NCBI RefSeq assembly: GCF_022869005.1
Contig: NZ_JALIEA010000012.1
Location: forward strand, 62,001-126,000
Direction of reading: 5' to 3'
DNA from: Corynebacterium kalidii
Lineage (GTDB): Bacteria; Actinomycetota; Actinomycetes; Mycobacteriales; Mycobacteriaceae
Length of the DNA stretch: 64,000 bases
Below are positions 24,435-33,338 of this stretch, piece by piece. Positions within the stretch are counted from its first letter, which is position 1, and every line of letters starts with the position of its first letter. The notes beneath the pieces were generated by a model. The model saw only the letters and a program-made list of their open reading frames with translations, was not told the DNA's origin and ran no database searches. A program made the position numbers and the translations under genes.

Positions 24435-25525
24435 CGGGTGGCCTCCCCGGACAGGCGGACCGGGGCCCCGGTGCGCGAGGATTCGTAGACAGCCAGCAGC
24501 ACCGCCAACGACCGGGTGGCGTCGTGGCCGGTCACGGCCGGTTCGCGGCCCTGGCGGACGGCGTCGACGAAGTCGGCGACCTGGGCGGTGTGGTGCGGGA
24601 TCAGGGCACCGTTGATTGTGCGCAGGTCGGCGTTGGCCACCAGGTCGGCCGGGTAGTCCGGGGTGGTGGTCACCGTCCCGTCCACGGCGCGCAGCACGGC
24701 GCGCCCGTCCGTGCCCTCGGGGTACTCGAGGATGGCCCGGGTGGCACCGGAGGATGCGGTGACCTGCACGCGGGCCCCGAGGGAGGTGTCGGCCGCGGTG
24801 GTGGCGGTGATCGTGGCCAGGGCGCCGGAGGCGAAGGTCACCGTGGCCACGGCGGTGTCCTCGACCTCGATGTCGTGGGTGAAGGTGGCGATCCTGCCGG
24901 TGACCTCCACCGGTTCGCCCATCATCCAGACCATCAGGTCGATGTAGTGGATCGCCTGGGTCATCAGCACGCCGCCGCCGTCGCTGTCCCACGTGCCGCG
25001 CCAGGGGGTGGCGGAGTAGTAGGTGGGGTCGCGGTGGAGCAGGACGGTGCACTGGCCGAGGACCGGCTCACCGAGGTGACCGGGTGTCAACGCCTGCTTC
25101 ATCTCCTGGGCGGCGGGCCAGAAGCGGCGCTGGAACAGCACGCCGAGCTGGACACCGGCGGCGTCGCAGGCCTCGGTCATACGCTGCGCCGACGCCAGGT
25201 CCACGGCGACGGGCTTCTCGCACAGGACGTGGACGCCGGCCGCCGCGGCGGCGAGGACGACCTCCTCGTGGGTGGGGTGCGGGGTGCACACCGAGACGAT
25301 GTCGACGCCGGTGGCCAGCAGCTCGGCGACACTGCCGACGGCCTCCGGGACGCCGTACTGCGCGGCGGTCTCCCGGGCACGGTCGGGGTCGATGTCGCAG
25401 ACGACGGTGACCTCGGCGCCCTCGGCGGCGGCGAAGGCCTCGAGGTGGTTACGGGAGATGGCGCCGCAGCCGACGATCCCGACCTTCAGGACGGTGTCGG
25501 TACGGGGCTTGTCGGGGTTCGGCAT
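24431..25525 (-). CDS. Gfo/Idh/MocA family oxidoreductase
   Basis: The 364-aa protein has an N-terminal Rossmann domain (KVGIVGCGAISRNHLEAFAA), the family EKP motif in HVLCEKPVAVDLASA and the catalytic-region AIHYIDLMVWMMGEP. Such enzymes oxidise hydroxyls of sugars, cyclitols or cyclohexane-type alcohols with NAD(P). The start is taken at the ATG at 25525, 13 nt after GAGGAG; a GTG at 25537 lies next to that site and is possible. It is the first gene of the tightly overlapping trio that continues with the TIM barrel and flavoprotein, downstream of an IclR regulator. Confidence 0.82.
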   Translation of the reverse strand: MPNPDKPRTDTVLKVGIVGCGAISRNHLEAFAAAEGAEVTVVCDIDPDRARETAAQYGVPEAVGSVAELLATGVDIVSVCTPHPTHEEVVLAAAAAGVHVLCEKPVAVDLASAQRMTEACDAAGVQLGVLFQRRFWPAAQEMKQALTPGHLGEPVLGQCTVLLHRDPTYYSATPWRGTWDSDGGGVLMTQAIHYIDLMVWMMGEPVEVTGRIATFTHDIEVEDTAVATVTFASGALATITATTAADTSLGARVQVTASSGATRAILEYPEGTDGRAVLRAVDGTVTTTPDYPADLVANADLRTINGALIPHHTAQVADFVDAVRQGREPAVTGHDATRSLAVLLAVYESSRTGAPVRLSGEATR

Positions 25526-25614
25526 AGCTGATTCCACACTCCTCGGGGTGGTGGCGACCGGTAGGGATGCTCCCAGGGTAGGGAGTGTCCGGGCAGGTCA
25601 CGAGGGCGTCCCGT

Positions 25615-26406
25615 TCAACGGGACACCAGGGGTGGCCACGGGGAGGTGCCGGGGAGCCGGGGAGGACGGCGACCGTCGAGGGCGGCGGCGAGTTCCCGGC
25701 CGGCACCGGTCAGGGCGCCGAGAACCCGGTGGTGGTCGCAGCGCTCCGTGCGGGCGACCACGCCGACCGAGCAGAGCACGCTGCCGGTCCGGTCCAGGCA
25801 GGGGACGGCGAACGAGGTGTTCTCGGCGACCATGCCGCCGACGATGTGCCCGTACCCGCGACGCCGGATGTCGCCGAGGTGCGCCAGGAGCGTACCTGTA
25901 CCCCGGCCGGCCAGCTGCTCGTCCACGACCCGGTGGACGGTCGCCTCGTCGGCGTGGGCGAGCATGGCCAGGCCCGTGGAGTTGTCGTGCAGCGGCAGGC
26001 GGGAGGCGTGTCGGCTGATGATCCTCAGCGGGTAGCGGGCGTCGTAGCGTTCCAGGTAGAGCACGCTGAGGGTGTCGAAGTCCGGGACGGTCAGGCAGAT
26101 GTGGTGGTCGATCCGGGCGTGCAGGTCCTCGAGCACGGGGCGGGCGATCTCCCGGAGTTCCTCGACCGGGTTGCAGCGCACCGAGGTCTCCCAGGAGCGG
26201 ATGCTCACCGACAGCGTGTGGTCCTCATGCCGGTGCAGCATGCCCACCGCGGTCATCTCGGTCACCAGACGGTGGGTCGTCGACCGGGACAGGCCTGTGG
26301 CGGCGGCGATCTGCGCGGCGGTGAGCCGGGGCCGGTCCGCGTCGAAACAGTCGAGGATCCGCATCGCCCGTTGCAGCACCGATTCCCCGGAGCGGGAGTT
26401 CGCCAT
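25615..26406 (-). CDS. IclR-family transcriptional regulator
   Basis: The 263-aa protein has an N-terminal winged helix (VLQRAMRILDCFDADRPRLT, AAATGLSRSTTHRLVTEM) and a C-terminal IclR effector domain (LEDLHARIDHHICLTVPD, DNSTGLAMLAHAD). It is distinct from PcaR in the same island. It lies between pcaD and the Gfo/Idh-TIM-FAD genes, all in the same direction, and is the best candidate for a regulator of that trio. The ATG is at 26406 with a weak ribosome site. The extreme C-terminus is Pro/Arg-rich and not conserved. Confidence 0.85.
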   Translation of the reverse strand: MANSRSGESVLQRAMRILDCFDADRPRLTAAQIAAATGLSRSTTHRLVTEMTAVGMLHRHEDHTLSVSIRSWETSVRCNPVEELREIARPVLEDLHARIDHHICLTVPDFDTLSVLYLERYDARYPLRIISRHASRLPLHDNSTGLAMLAHADEATVHRVVDEQLAGRGTGTLLAHLGDIRRRGYGHIVGGMVAENTSFAVPCLDRTGSVLCSVGVVARTERCDHHRVLGALTGAGRELAAALDGRRPPRLPGTSPWPPLVSR

Positions 26407-26431
26407 GGCCGTTACCCGTCGTCGTTCGGTG

Positions 26432-27223
26432 TCAGCTGGCCAGAAAGCCGCGGAGCAGTCCGTTGACCGTCTCCGGCTGCTCCAGGTTGGGCAGGTGCGC
26501 GGCAGGGGACAGGACCACGTAGGACGACCCGGCCACGCCGTCGGCGATGACCTTCACCGTCTCCGGGGTGGTCGACGGGTCGTGTTCCCCGGCGATGACC
26601 AGCGTCGGCACGGTGATCTCACCGAGCCGGGCGGTGAAGTCCCACTGCGACAGCGCGTCGCAGCAGGTGGCGTACCCCTCGTCCGGGGTGGCGGCGACCA
26701 TGTCGCGGAAGTGGGCGGTGGTCGCGGGGTTGCGCTCCAGGAACGCGGGGGAGAACCAGCGGCCGATGACGGCGTCGGCGAGGGACCCGACCCCGTCGGT
26801 GCGGGCGGCCTGTGCCCGGTCGACCCACCCGGAGGGCTCGCCGAACTTCGCGGCGGTGCAGATGAACACCGCGCGGTCGACGCGTCCGCTGGTGGCAGCC
26901 AGGTACTGGGCGACCGCCCCGCCGAGGGACAGGCCGACCACGCTGAAGCGTCCCACGCCCAGCCCGTCGAGCGTGTGCAGGACGTCGGCGGCCAGGTCAG
27001 CCACCGTCGGGGTGGTGCCGGACGGTGCCGCGGGGGAGGCGCCGTGGCCGCGGTGGTCCAGCGCGATGACCCGGCGCCGGTCGCTGAGGGCGTCGAGCTG
27101 GGGCAGCCACATCTCGGTGGTCGACCCCAGCGAGCCGAGCAGCACCAGGGTGTCGGCGTCCGCGGGGCCGTACACGTCGGCGTGGAGGGTCAGGGGAGAG
27201 GGTGTCGGTGACGGTGACGTCAT
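26432..27223 (-). CDS. pcaD: 3-oxoadipate enol-lactonase
   Basis: The 263-aa alpha/beta hydrolase starts at the ATG at 27223 with GAAGGA 6 nt upstream. The nucleophile elbow is GLSLGG (VVGLSLGGAVAQYL), the acid is in AGEHDPSTTPE and the His in SPAAHLPNLEQP. DHRGHGAS precedes the elbow. It hydrolyses 3-oxoadipate enol-lactone to 3-oxoadipate, between PcaC and PcaIJ. It is a stand-alone enzyme, not fused to PcaC, and lies 29 nt after pcaF in the same direction. Confidence 0.92.
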   Translation of the reverse strand: MTSPSPTPSPLTLHADVYGPADADTLVLLGSLGSTTEMWLPQLDALSDRRRVIALDHRGHGASPAAPSGTTPTVADLAADVLHTLDGLGVGRFSVVGLSLGGAVAQYLAATSGRVDRAVFICTAAKFGEPSGWVDRAQAARTDGVGSLADAVIGRWFSPAFLERNPATTAHFRDMVAATPDEGYATCCDALSQWDFTARLGEITVPTLVIAGEHDPSTTPETVKVIADGVAGSSYVVLSPAAHLPNLEQPETVNGLLRGFLAS

Positions 27224-27252
27224 GTCTGTTCCTTCGTGTGCGGGGGTTGCTG

Positions 27253-28503
27253 TCAGGCGTGCTCGGCGTCGAGGACCGCTGCCAGGCCCTGCCCGCCGCC
27301 GATGCACATGGTGGCCAGGCCGCGCAGGTTCTCCCCGCCCCGACGGCGCAGTTCGTGGCAGAGGGTCACGAGCATACGGGCGCCGGTGGCCCCGACGGGG
27401 TGGCCCAGGGAGATGCCGGAGCCGTGCGGGTTCAGGCGGGGGTCGTCGGCGGCGACACCCCATTCCTTGAGCACCGACAGCGCCTGGGCGGCGAAGGCCT
27501 CGTTGAGTTCGATGACGTCCATGTCGTCCAGGGTCAGGCCCAGGCGGTCCAGGACACGCGCGGTGGCCGGGACCGGGCCGATGCCCATCGTCTCCGGGGC
27601 GACGCCGGCGACGGCCCAGCCGCTCAGGCGGGCGAACGGCTCGAGGCCGATCTCCTCGGCGCGGGCGCGGGTGGTGACGATCATCGCGGCGGCCCCGTCG
27701 TTCTGGCCGGACGCGTTGCCGGCGGTCACCGTGGCCTCGTCGTCCTGGCGCCCCATCACCGGCCGTAGTCCGGCGAGCTTCTCGGTGGTGGTGCCGGGGC
27801 GCGGGTGCTCGTCCCGGTCCACGACGGTCTCCGGGTCGCGGCGGCGCCGACCGGGGACGGTCACCGGCACGATCTCCGCGTCGAACAGGCCCTCCTCGAC
27901 GGCCTCGACGGCGCGCCGGTGGGACTCGGTGGCCAGCTCGTCCTGCGCCTGGCGGGTGATGCCGTACTCACGGCGCAGGTTCTCGGCGGTCTCGATCATC
28001 CCGCCGGGGATCGGGTGGTTGCGCCCGCCGGCGGAGGCGCGCCCTTCGGCGAGACGGTCGTGCAGGACCAGGTCGCCGCCCTTGACGCCCCAACGGATGG
28101 AGCCGTCTACGGAGTAGCCGGTGCGGCTCATCGACTCGGCACCCCCGGCGATGATCAGGTCCGCGGCACCGGTCGCGACGTGGGCGGCGGCGGTGACGAC
28201 GGCCTGCAGGCCCGAACCGCACCGGCGGTCGAGCTGCATGCCGGGCACGCTGTCGCCGAGGCCGGCGTCGAGCGCGACGACGCGGCCCAGCGCCGGTGCG
28301 GCGCCGTCGGGGGAGGCCTGCCCGAGGATGATGTCGTCGATGCTGTCGGCGGTCAGGCCGGTGCGCTCCACGATCGCGCTGACGACGGTGGACGCCAGGT
28401 CCTGGACCGGGACGTCGGTGAACGCGCCGCCGTAGGCTCCGACCGGGGTGCGGAGCGGGGAGCACAGGACGACGTCGGTCGGTGCGGGGGAGGTGCTGGT
28501 CAT
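27253..28503 (-). CDS. pcaF: 3-oxoadipyl-CoA thiolase
   Basis: The 416-aa thiolase has all three active-site signatures: nucleophilic Cys in LDRRCGSGLQAV, His in GSGISLGHPVGATGAR and the second Cys in TMCIGGGQG. It cleaves 3-oxoadipyl-CoA to succinyl-CoA and acetyl-CoA, the last step of the pathway. Acetyl-CoA acetyltransferase is the family alternative, but placement between pcaR and pcaD favours PcaF. The start is the ATG at 28503, 36 nt after pcaR. Confidence 0.92.
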   Translation of the reverse strand: MTSTSPAPTDVVLCSPLRTPVGAYGGAFTDVPVQDLASTVVSAIVERTGLTADSIDDIILGQASPDGAAPALGRVVALDAGLGDSVPGMQLDRRCGSGLQAVVTAAAHVATGAADLIIAGGAESMSRTGYSVDGSIRWGVKGGDLVLHDRLAEGRASAGGRNHPIPGGMIETAENLRREYGITRQAQDELATESHRRAVEAVEEGLFDAEIVPVTVPGRRRRDPETVVDRDEHPRPGTTTEKLAGLRPVMGRQDDEATVTAGNASGQNDGAAAMIVTTRARAEEIGLEPFARLSGWAVAGVAPETMGIGPVPATARVLDRLGLTLDDMDVIELNEAFAAQALSVLKEWGVAADDPRLNPHGSGISLGHPVGATGARMLVTLCHELRRRGGENLRGLATMCIGGGQGLAAVLDAEHA

Positions 28504-28539
28504 GGGATGGTCCTTATCTGTCGGGGGTTCTCGGGGATG

Positions 28540-29355
28540 TCAGAGATGCTGCGCGGCGAGGTCGCCGGTGATCGCACGGGCGGTGTCGAGCAGTGGCGGG
28601 ACGATCTCGCGGTGCAGGTCGGCGACGCTGTAGACCTCGGTCCTGGTCGAGACGTTCACCGCGGCGACGGCCCGTCCGTCCGGGCCGAGCACCGGGGCCG
28701 CGACCGACCGGAGGCCGATCTCGAGCTCCTGGTCGACCAGGGACCACCCCTGGTCGCGGACGGTCTGCAGCTCCGCACGCAGCTGGCCGACCGAGGTGCA
28801 CGTGCGTGGCGTCAGCTGCTCCAGTGTGACGGCGGAGAGGTAGTCGTCGAGGTCCGTGGGGTTGAGGTCGGCGAGCAGCACCCGGCCCATGGAGGTGGCG
28901 TAGGCCGGGAAGCGGGTGCCGATGGTGATCGACACCGCCATGATCCGGCGCACGGGCACGCGGCTGACGTAGACCACGTCGGTGCCCTCCAGGACCGACA
29001 TGGAGCTGGACTCGCTGATCCGGCGGGAGAGCTCCTCCAGGCGCGGTTGCCCGATGTCAGGCAGGGACAGGGAGGAGAGGTAGCTGTGACCGAGCTCCAG
29101 CACCCGGGAGGTCAGCCAGAACCGGGTGCCGTCGGTGTTGGCGTAGTCCATCGAGACCAGGGTGTGTAGGAAGCGGCGGGCCGTGGCGCGGGCGAGCCCG
29201 GTGCGTTCGGCGACCTGGGCGAGGGTGAGGCGGGGGTGGTCGCCGTCGAAGCAGCGGATCACCGCGAGTCCACGCACGAAAGACTGGACCGGACCAGGTG
29301 TCTCGCCTGCACCGCCGGGGTTGTCGCCGGCTGTGTGGCTGGATGTCGGTGTCAC
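28540..29355 (-). CDS. pcaR: IclR-family regulator of the pca genes
   Basis: The 271-aa IclR protein has a winged helix near residues 25-80 (VRGLAVIRCFDGDHPRLTLA, ERTGLARATARRFLHTL) and an effector domain (ESSSMSVLEGTDVVYVSRVP, YATSMGRVLLAD). The GTG at 29355 follows AGGAG by 7 nt. It is divergent from pcaI across only 73 bp that hold a dyad and repeated boxes, the classic arrangement for PcaR control of pcaIJ. Whether it activates or represses here cannot be read from sequence. Confidence 0.9.
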   Translation of the reverse strand: MTPTSSHTAGDNPGGAGETPGPVQSFVRGLAVIRCFDGDHPRLTLAQVAERTGLARATARRFLHTLVSMDYANTDGTRFWLTSRVLELGHSYLSSLSLPDIGQPRLEELSRRISESSSMSVLEGTDVVYVSRVPVRRIMAVSITIGTRFPAYATSMGRVLLADLNPTDLDDYLSAVTLEQLTPRTCTSVGQLRAELQTVRDQGWSLVDQELEIGLRSVAAPVLGPDGRAVAAVNVSTRTEVYSVADLHREIVPPLLDTARAITGDLAAQHL

Positions 29356-29374
29356 CGGAATACTCCTGTCGTCG

Positions 29375-29428
29375 GTTCATGTGGCGAACAATTGTCCATC
29401 ACGCGAACACCAGTGTACAGTTTTCCAT
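29375..29428 (+). promoter_or_regulatory. pcaI promoter with candidate PcaR operator
   Basis: A TTGTCC -35 (29392-29397) and TACAGT -10 (29416-29421) at 18-bp spacing place the start on or next to the pcaI ATG (29429), so the mRNA is probably leaderless. Upstream is an inverted repeat, GTTC-N7-GAAC (29375-29389). A GCGAACA box is directly repeated at 29384-29390 and 29403-29409, bracketing the -35. This is the likely PcaR-binding region. Confidence 0.55.
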
Positions 29429-30190
29429 ATGCTTGACAAAACATTCAGCACAGCAGACGAGGCGGTGGCGGACATCTGCGACGGTGCGTCCGTCGCTGTC
29501 GGTGGATTCGGCCTGGTAGGCATCCCGTCGGTACTCATCGCCGCCATCCGGAAACTCGGGGTCGGGGAGCTCACGATCATCTCCAACAACTGCGGTACCG
29601 ACGGCTTCGGTCTCGGCACACTCCTGGAGGACCGTCGGGTCGCCCGCACGATCGGCTCCTACATCGGGTCCAACCGCATCTACGCCCAGCAGTACCTCGA
29701 CGGAGAACTGTCCGTGGAGTTCACCCCGCAGGGTACCCTCGCCGAGCGCATGCGTGCCGGTGGCGCGGGCGTCCCGGCGTTCTACACCAAGGCCGGCGTC
29801 GGCACCGAGCTGGCCACCGGGGGACTGCCGGTGCGCTACAACGAGGACGGCACCGTCGCCGAGTACTCCCAGCCCAAGGAAACCCGCACCTTCGACGGCG
29901 AGGACTACATCCTCGAGCACGCCATCAAGGCCGACATCGGACTGGTCCACGCCCACAAGGCGGACCGGCAGGGCAACCTGGTCTTCCGGGAGACCGCACA
30001 GAACTTCAACCCGGAGGCCGCCAAGTGCGCCACCGTGGCGATCGCGCAGGTCGAGCACCTCGTCGACCGTCTGGACCCCGACGAGGTCCACCTGCCCGGC
30101 ATCTACGTCGACCGTGTGGTGCACGTCGGACCCCAGGAGACCGGCATCGAGAACAGGACGACCCGGCCCGCCCAGAACAAGGAGGCCTGA
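29429..30190 (+). CDS. pcaI: 3-oxoadipate CoA-transferase subunit A
   Basis: The 253-aa family-I CoA-transferase alpha subunit has the glycine-rich region [15 protein letters not shown], the NCGTDGFG motif and the conserved [15 protein letters not shown]. With PcaJ it moves CoA from succinyl-CoA to 3-oxoadipate. The ATG at 29429 is 7 nt from a good -10 and has no Shine-Dalgarno, matching leaderless expression. pcaJ follows after 4 nt. Succinyl-CoA:acetoacetate transferase (ScoA) is the family alternative; the pca location decides. Confidence 0.92.
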   Translation: MLDKTFSTADEAVADICDGASVAVGGFGLVGIPSVLIAAIRKLGVGELTIISNNCGTDGFGLGTLLEDRRVARTIGSYIGSNRIYAQQYLDGELSVEFTPQGTLAERMRAGGAGVPAFYTKAGVGTELATGGLPVRYNEDGTVAEYSQPKETRTFDGEDYILEHAIKADIGLVHAHKADRQGNLVFRETAQNFNPEAAKCATVAIAQVEHLVDRLDPDEVHLPGIYVDRVVHVGPQETGIENRTTRPAQNKEA

Positions 30191-30194
30191 GACC

Positions 30195-30842
30195 ATGGCA
30201 GACAACACCGGATGGAACCGTGAGCAGATGGCGGCGCGCGTCGCCGCCGAACTCGAGGACGGCCAGTACGTGAACCTGGGCATCGGCATGCCCACCCTGG
30301 TGCCGGGGTTCGTCCCGGACGACATCGACGTCATCCTGCACTCGGAGAACGGTGTGCTCGGCGTGGGGCCGTACCCCACCGAGGACGAGGTCGACCCGGA
30401 GCTGATCAACGCCGGCAAGGAGACGATCACCGTCAACGACGGCGCGAGCTTCTTCAGCTCCTCGGAGTCCTTCGGCATGATCCGCTCGAAGTCGGTGGAC
30501 GTCGCCGTGCTGGGCGCCATGGAGATCTCCCGCTACGGCGACCTGGCCAACTGGATGGTGCCGGGCAAACTGGTCCGGGGCATGGGCGGGGCGATGGACC
30601 TGGTGCACGGTGCCCAGAAGATCATCGTGATGACCGACCACGTGACCCGCAAGGGTGACCCGAAGATCGTCGAGCAGTGCTCCCTGCCGCTCACCGGCGC
30701 GAAGTGCGTCGACCTGATCGTGTCCTCCCACGGCGTCTTCGAGGTGGACCCCGAGAACGGGCTGACCCTGGTCGAATGCGCCGACGGTGTCACCGTCGAG
30801 GACCTGAAGGAGATCACGGGCGCGCCGTTCGAGGTGCGCTGA
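30195..30842 (+). CDS. pcaJ: 3-oxoadipate CoA-transferase subunit B
   Basis: The 215-aa beta subunit has the catalytic-Glu motif [11 protein letters not shown] and the [12 protein letters not shown] and [15 protein letters not shown] segments typical of the family. AAGGAGG lies about 9 nt before the ATG at 30195, inside the end of pcaI. It forms the active heteromer with PcaI. A GC-rich hairpin terminator follows within a few nucleotides, shared with the convergent purU. Confidence 0.93.
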   Translation: MADNTGWNREQMAARVAAELEDGQYVNLGIGMPTLVPGFVPDDIDVILHSENGVLGVGPYPTEDEVDPELINAGKETITVNDGASFFSSSESFGMIRSKSVDVAVLGAMEISRYGDLANWMVPGKLVRGMGGAMDLVHGAQKIIVMTDHVTRKGDPKIVEQCSLPLTGAKCVDLIVSSHGVFEVDPENGLTLVECADGVTVEDLKEITGAPFEVR

Positions 30843-30845
30843 CGC

Positions 30846-30868
30846 CCCGTCCCCCGCCCGGGGACGGG
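30846..30868. terminator. bidirectional hairpin between pcaJ and purU
   Basis: CCCGTCCCC (30846-30854) pairs with GGGGACGGG (30860-30868) around a 5-nt loop. It lies between two convergent stop codons and probably serves both genes. Confidence 0.75.
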
Positions 30869-30872
30869 ACGT

Positions 30873-31748
30873 CTAGAACACGATCGTGGTGTTCCCGGTG
30901 CGGATCACCTTGTCCTGGGCGTGCCAGAGCACGGCGCGGGACAGGACGGACCGCTCGACCTCCGCGCCCAGGCGCTTCAGGTCGTGGACGTGGTCCCGGT
31001 GGGTGACACGCACCACGTCCTGCTCGATGATGGGCCCCTCGTCCAGGTTCTCGGTCACGTAGTGGGCCGTCGCACCAACGAGCTTCACACCGCGTTCCTT
31101 CGCCTTGCGGTAGGGCGCGGCGCCGATGAACGCCGGCAGGAACGAGTGGTGGATGTTGATCACGGGCACACCGACCTGCTCCAGGAAGTCACTGGAGATG
31201 ATCTGCATGTAGCGGGCCAGGACGATGAAGTCCACGTTCCCCTTGAGCAGGCGCAGGATCTCGGCCTCGGACTCCGACTTGTCCGGCCCCGTCTGTGAAG
31301 GGACGTGGAAGAACGGCACCCCGAACGAACGGACGTCCTCGACGCTGTCGGTGTGGTTGGAGATCACCATGGGGATGGTGACGGGCAGGTCACCGCGTCG
31401 CTGGCGCCACAGCAGGTCGAGGAGGCAGTGGTCGTCCTTGGACGCCAGGATCGCCATCCGCTTGGGCTGCGACCGGTCCGACAGCGACCACGCCATCTCG
31501 TAGGGGCCGAGGGTGTCGGCCAGGTCGGCCCGGATGTCGTCCATGACGGTGACCAGGTTCTGACGGTGGAAGACGATGCGCTGGAAGAACCCGCCATCCT
31601 CCGGGTCGGAGGAGTGCTGGTCGAGGGAGATGATGTTGCCCTTGTTCCGGGTAATCAGTGCGGCGATGACGGACACCAGACCGGGCTGGTCGGGGCCGTG
31701 GACCACCAGACAGGCGTGGTCGGTCAGGGAGGTGATGGACGGGGGCAC
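30873..31748 (-). CDS. purU: formyltetrahydrofolate deformylase
   Basis: The 291-aa protein has an N-terminal ACT domain (ACLVVHGPDQPGLVSVIAAL) and a formyltransferase-type catalytic domain. The catalytic His is in VINIHHSFLPAFIG and the Asp lies in TENLDEGPIIEQDV. It hydrolyses 10-formyl-THF to formate and THF, balancing one-carbon units for purine synthesis. The GTG at 31748 has AGGAAG 7 nt upstream. It is a single gene, convergent with pcaJ and unrelated to the aromatic island. Confidence 0.94.
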   Translation of the reverse strand: MPPSITSLTDHACLVVHGPDQPGLVSVIAALITRNKGNIISLDQHSSDPEDGGFFQRIVFHRQNLVTVMDDIRADLADTLGPYEMAWSLSDRSQPKRMAILASKDDHCLLDLLWRQRRGDLPVTIPMVISNHTDSVEDVRSFGVPFFHVPSQTGPDKSESEAEILRLLKGNVDFIVLARYMQIISSDFLEQVGVPVINIHHSFLPAFIGAAPYRKAKERGVKLVGATAHYVTENLDEGPIIEQDVVRVTHRDHVHDLKRLGAEVERSVLSRAVLWHAQDKVIRTGNTTIVF

Positions 31749-32008
31749 GGGATTCTTCCTGGTTGTTCGGTGGGGGGCTCGTCAGCCGGTCGCCCGTCGG
31801 CGGCGGCTGCTCCGGTGGCAGTCTACCCCGACGGCCCCGCCGGACCTGCGCCACCCGAGGTGCAGCGGCCGCGGCAGGTGGCGCACGGCACCGTGCCGGG
31901 CCTGTGTCGGGCCTGTGTCGGGACGTCACCGAGAAATGCGCGGGGGTATGATGGGTCGGACGCGTAACCACGTATTGCCGACACGTTTCCCAGGAGAGTT
32001 CGTCCAAC
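31749..32008 (+). promoter_or_regulatory. purU-clpX divergent region with clpX promoter
   Basis: TATGAT (31947-31952) is a near-consensus -10 about 57 nt before the clpX ATG. GCCTGTGTCGG is directly repeated near 31897-31921. CAGGAGAG lies about 13 nt before the clpX start. No ClgR-type core was noticed here, unlike clpP1P2. Confidence 0.55.
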
Positions 32009-33295
32009 ATGCCATCGATGCAGGAAAGCGCCGAACTGCTCAAGTGTTCGTTCTGCGGAAAGAGCCAGAAGCAGGTACGTAAGCTCATCGCGGGCTCGGG
32101 TGTGTACATCTGCGACGAGTGCATCGAGCTGTGCAACGAGATCATCGAGGAGGAGCTCGCCGCCGGTGTGTCCTCCTCCGGGGACTCGGCGGACCTGCCG
32201 CACCCGGCGGCGATCACGAGCTTCCTCGACGAGTACGTCATCGGCCAGGACGATGCCAAGCGCACCCTGGCGGTGGCGGTGTACAACCACTACAAGCGCA
32301 TCCGTGCCGAGACCGACGACGCCACCGCACGCCGCAGTGACGACGCCGTCGAGCTGACCAAGTCCAACATCCTCATGCTGGGGCCCACCGGGTCAGGGAA
32401 GACCTACCTGGCGCAGTCCCTGGCCAGGATGCTGGACGTCCCGTTCGCCATCGCCGACGCCACCAGCCTCACCGAGGCCGGCTACGTCGGTGAGGACGTC
32501 GAGAACATCCTGCTCAAGCTGTTGCAGGCCGCTGACTTCGACGTGGCCAAGGCACAGCAGGGGATCATCTACGTCGACGAGGTGGACAAGATCTCCCGCA
32601 AGTCGGAGAGCCCCTCCATCACCCGCGACGTCTCCGGTGAAGGCGTCCAGCAGGCACTGCTGAAGATCCTCGAGGGCACCGTCGCCGCCGTCCCGCCACA
32701 GGGGGGACGGAAGCACCCGAACCAGGAACTCATCCAGTTCGACACGAAGAACGTGCTGTTCATCGTCTCGGGGGCCTTCGCCGGTCTGGAGAAGGTCGTC
32801 GCCGAGCGTCGTGGACGCAAGGGTGTGGGTTTCGGCTCGGAGATCCGCGGCAAGTCGGACGAGGACCCGGATCCGTTCCGCTTCGTCGAGCCGGAGGACA
32901 TGGTCAAGTTCGGCCTGATCCCCGAGCTCATCGGCCGGCTCCCGGTGATGACCCACGTCGGTCACCTCGACGAGGACGCCCTGGTGCGCATCCTCACCGA
33001 ACCGAAGAACTCCCTGGTGCGCCAGTACCAGCGCCTCTTCGAGATGGACGGGGTGCAGCTCACGTTCGAGGACGACGCCCTGCGCGGTATCGCCCGCAAG
33101 GCACTCGAGCGCGAGACCGGTGCCCGTGGTCTCCGCTCGATCGTGGAGAACCTCCTGCTGCCGTTGATGTACGCCATCCCCGACGACAAGGACACCGGCG
33201 AAGTCATCATCACCGGGGCCTGCGTGGAGGGCGGTGAGGAGCCGCAGCTGCTCACCCACGAGGAGGTCGCCGAGCGCGACCGCCGGAGCGCCTGA
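32009..33295 (+). CDS. clpX: ATP-dependent Clp protease ATP-binding subunit ClpX
   Basis: The 428-aa AAA+ unfoldase has an N-terminal zinc finger ([11 protein letters not shown] and [10 protein letters not shown]), Walker A GPTGSGKT, pore loop GYVG, Walker [10 protein letters not shown] and the RKH loop GGRKHPNQ. It unfolds substrates for the ClpP1P2 chamber encoded at 8.7-10.0 kb. An internal ATG three codons in gives an alternative start. Its stop is convergent with the TetR-like gene. Confidence 0.97.
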   Translation: MPSMQESAELLKCSFCGKSQKQVRKLIAGSGVYICDECIELCNEIIEEELAAGVSSSGDSADLPHPAAITSFLDEYVIGQDDAKRTLAVAVYNHYKRIRAETDDATARRSDDAVELTKSNILMLGPTGSGKTYLAQSLARMLDVPFAIADATSLTEAGYVGEDVENILLKLLQAADFDVAKAQQGIIYVDEVDKISRKSESPSITRDVSGEGVQQALLKILEGTVAAVPPQGGRKHPNQELIQFDTKNVLFIVSGAFAGLEKVVAERRGRKGVGFGSEIRGKSDEDPDPFRFVEPEDMVKFGLIPELIGRLPVMTHVGHLDEDALVRILTEPKNSLVRQYQRLFEMDGVQLTFEDDALRGIARKALERETGARGLRSIVENLLLPLMYAIPDDKDTGEVIITGACVEGGEEPQLLTHEEVAERDRRSA

Positions 33296-33338
33296 CCGTT
33301 ACCGTACAGGGGGAGTCGGGTCGGCCGGCGTCGGCGAC

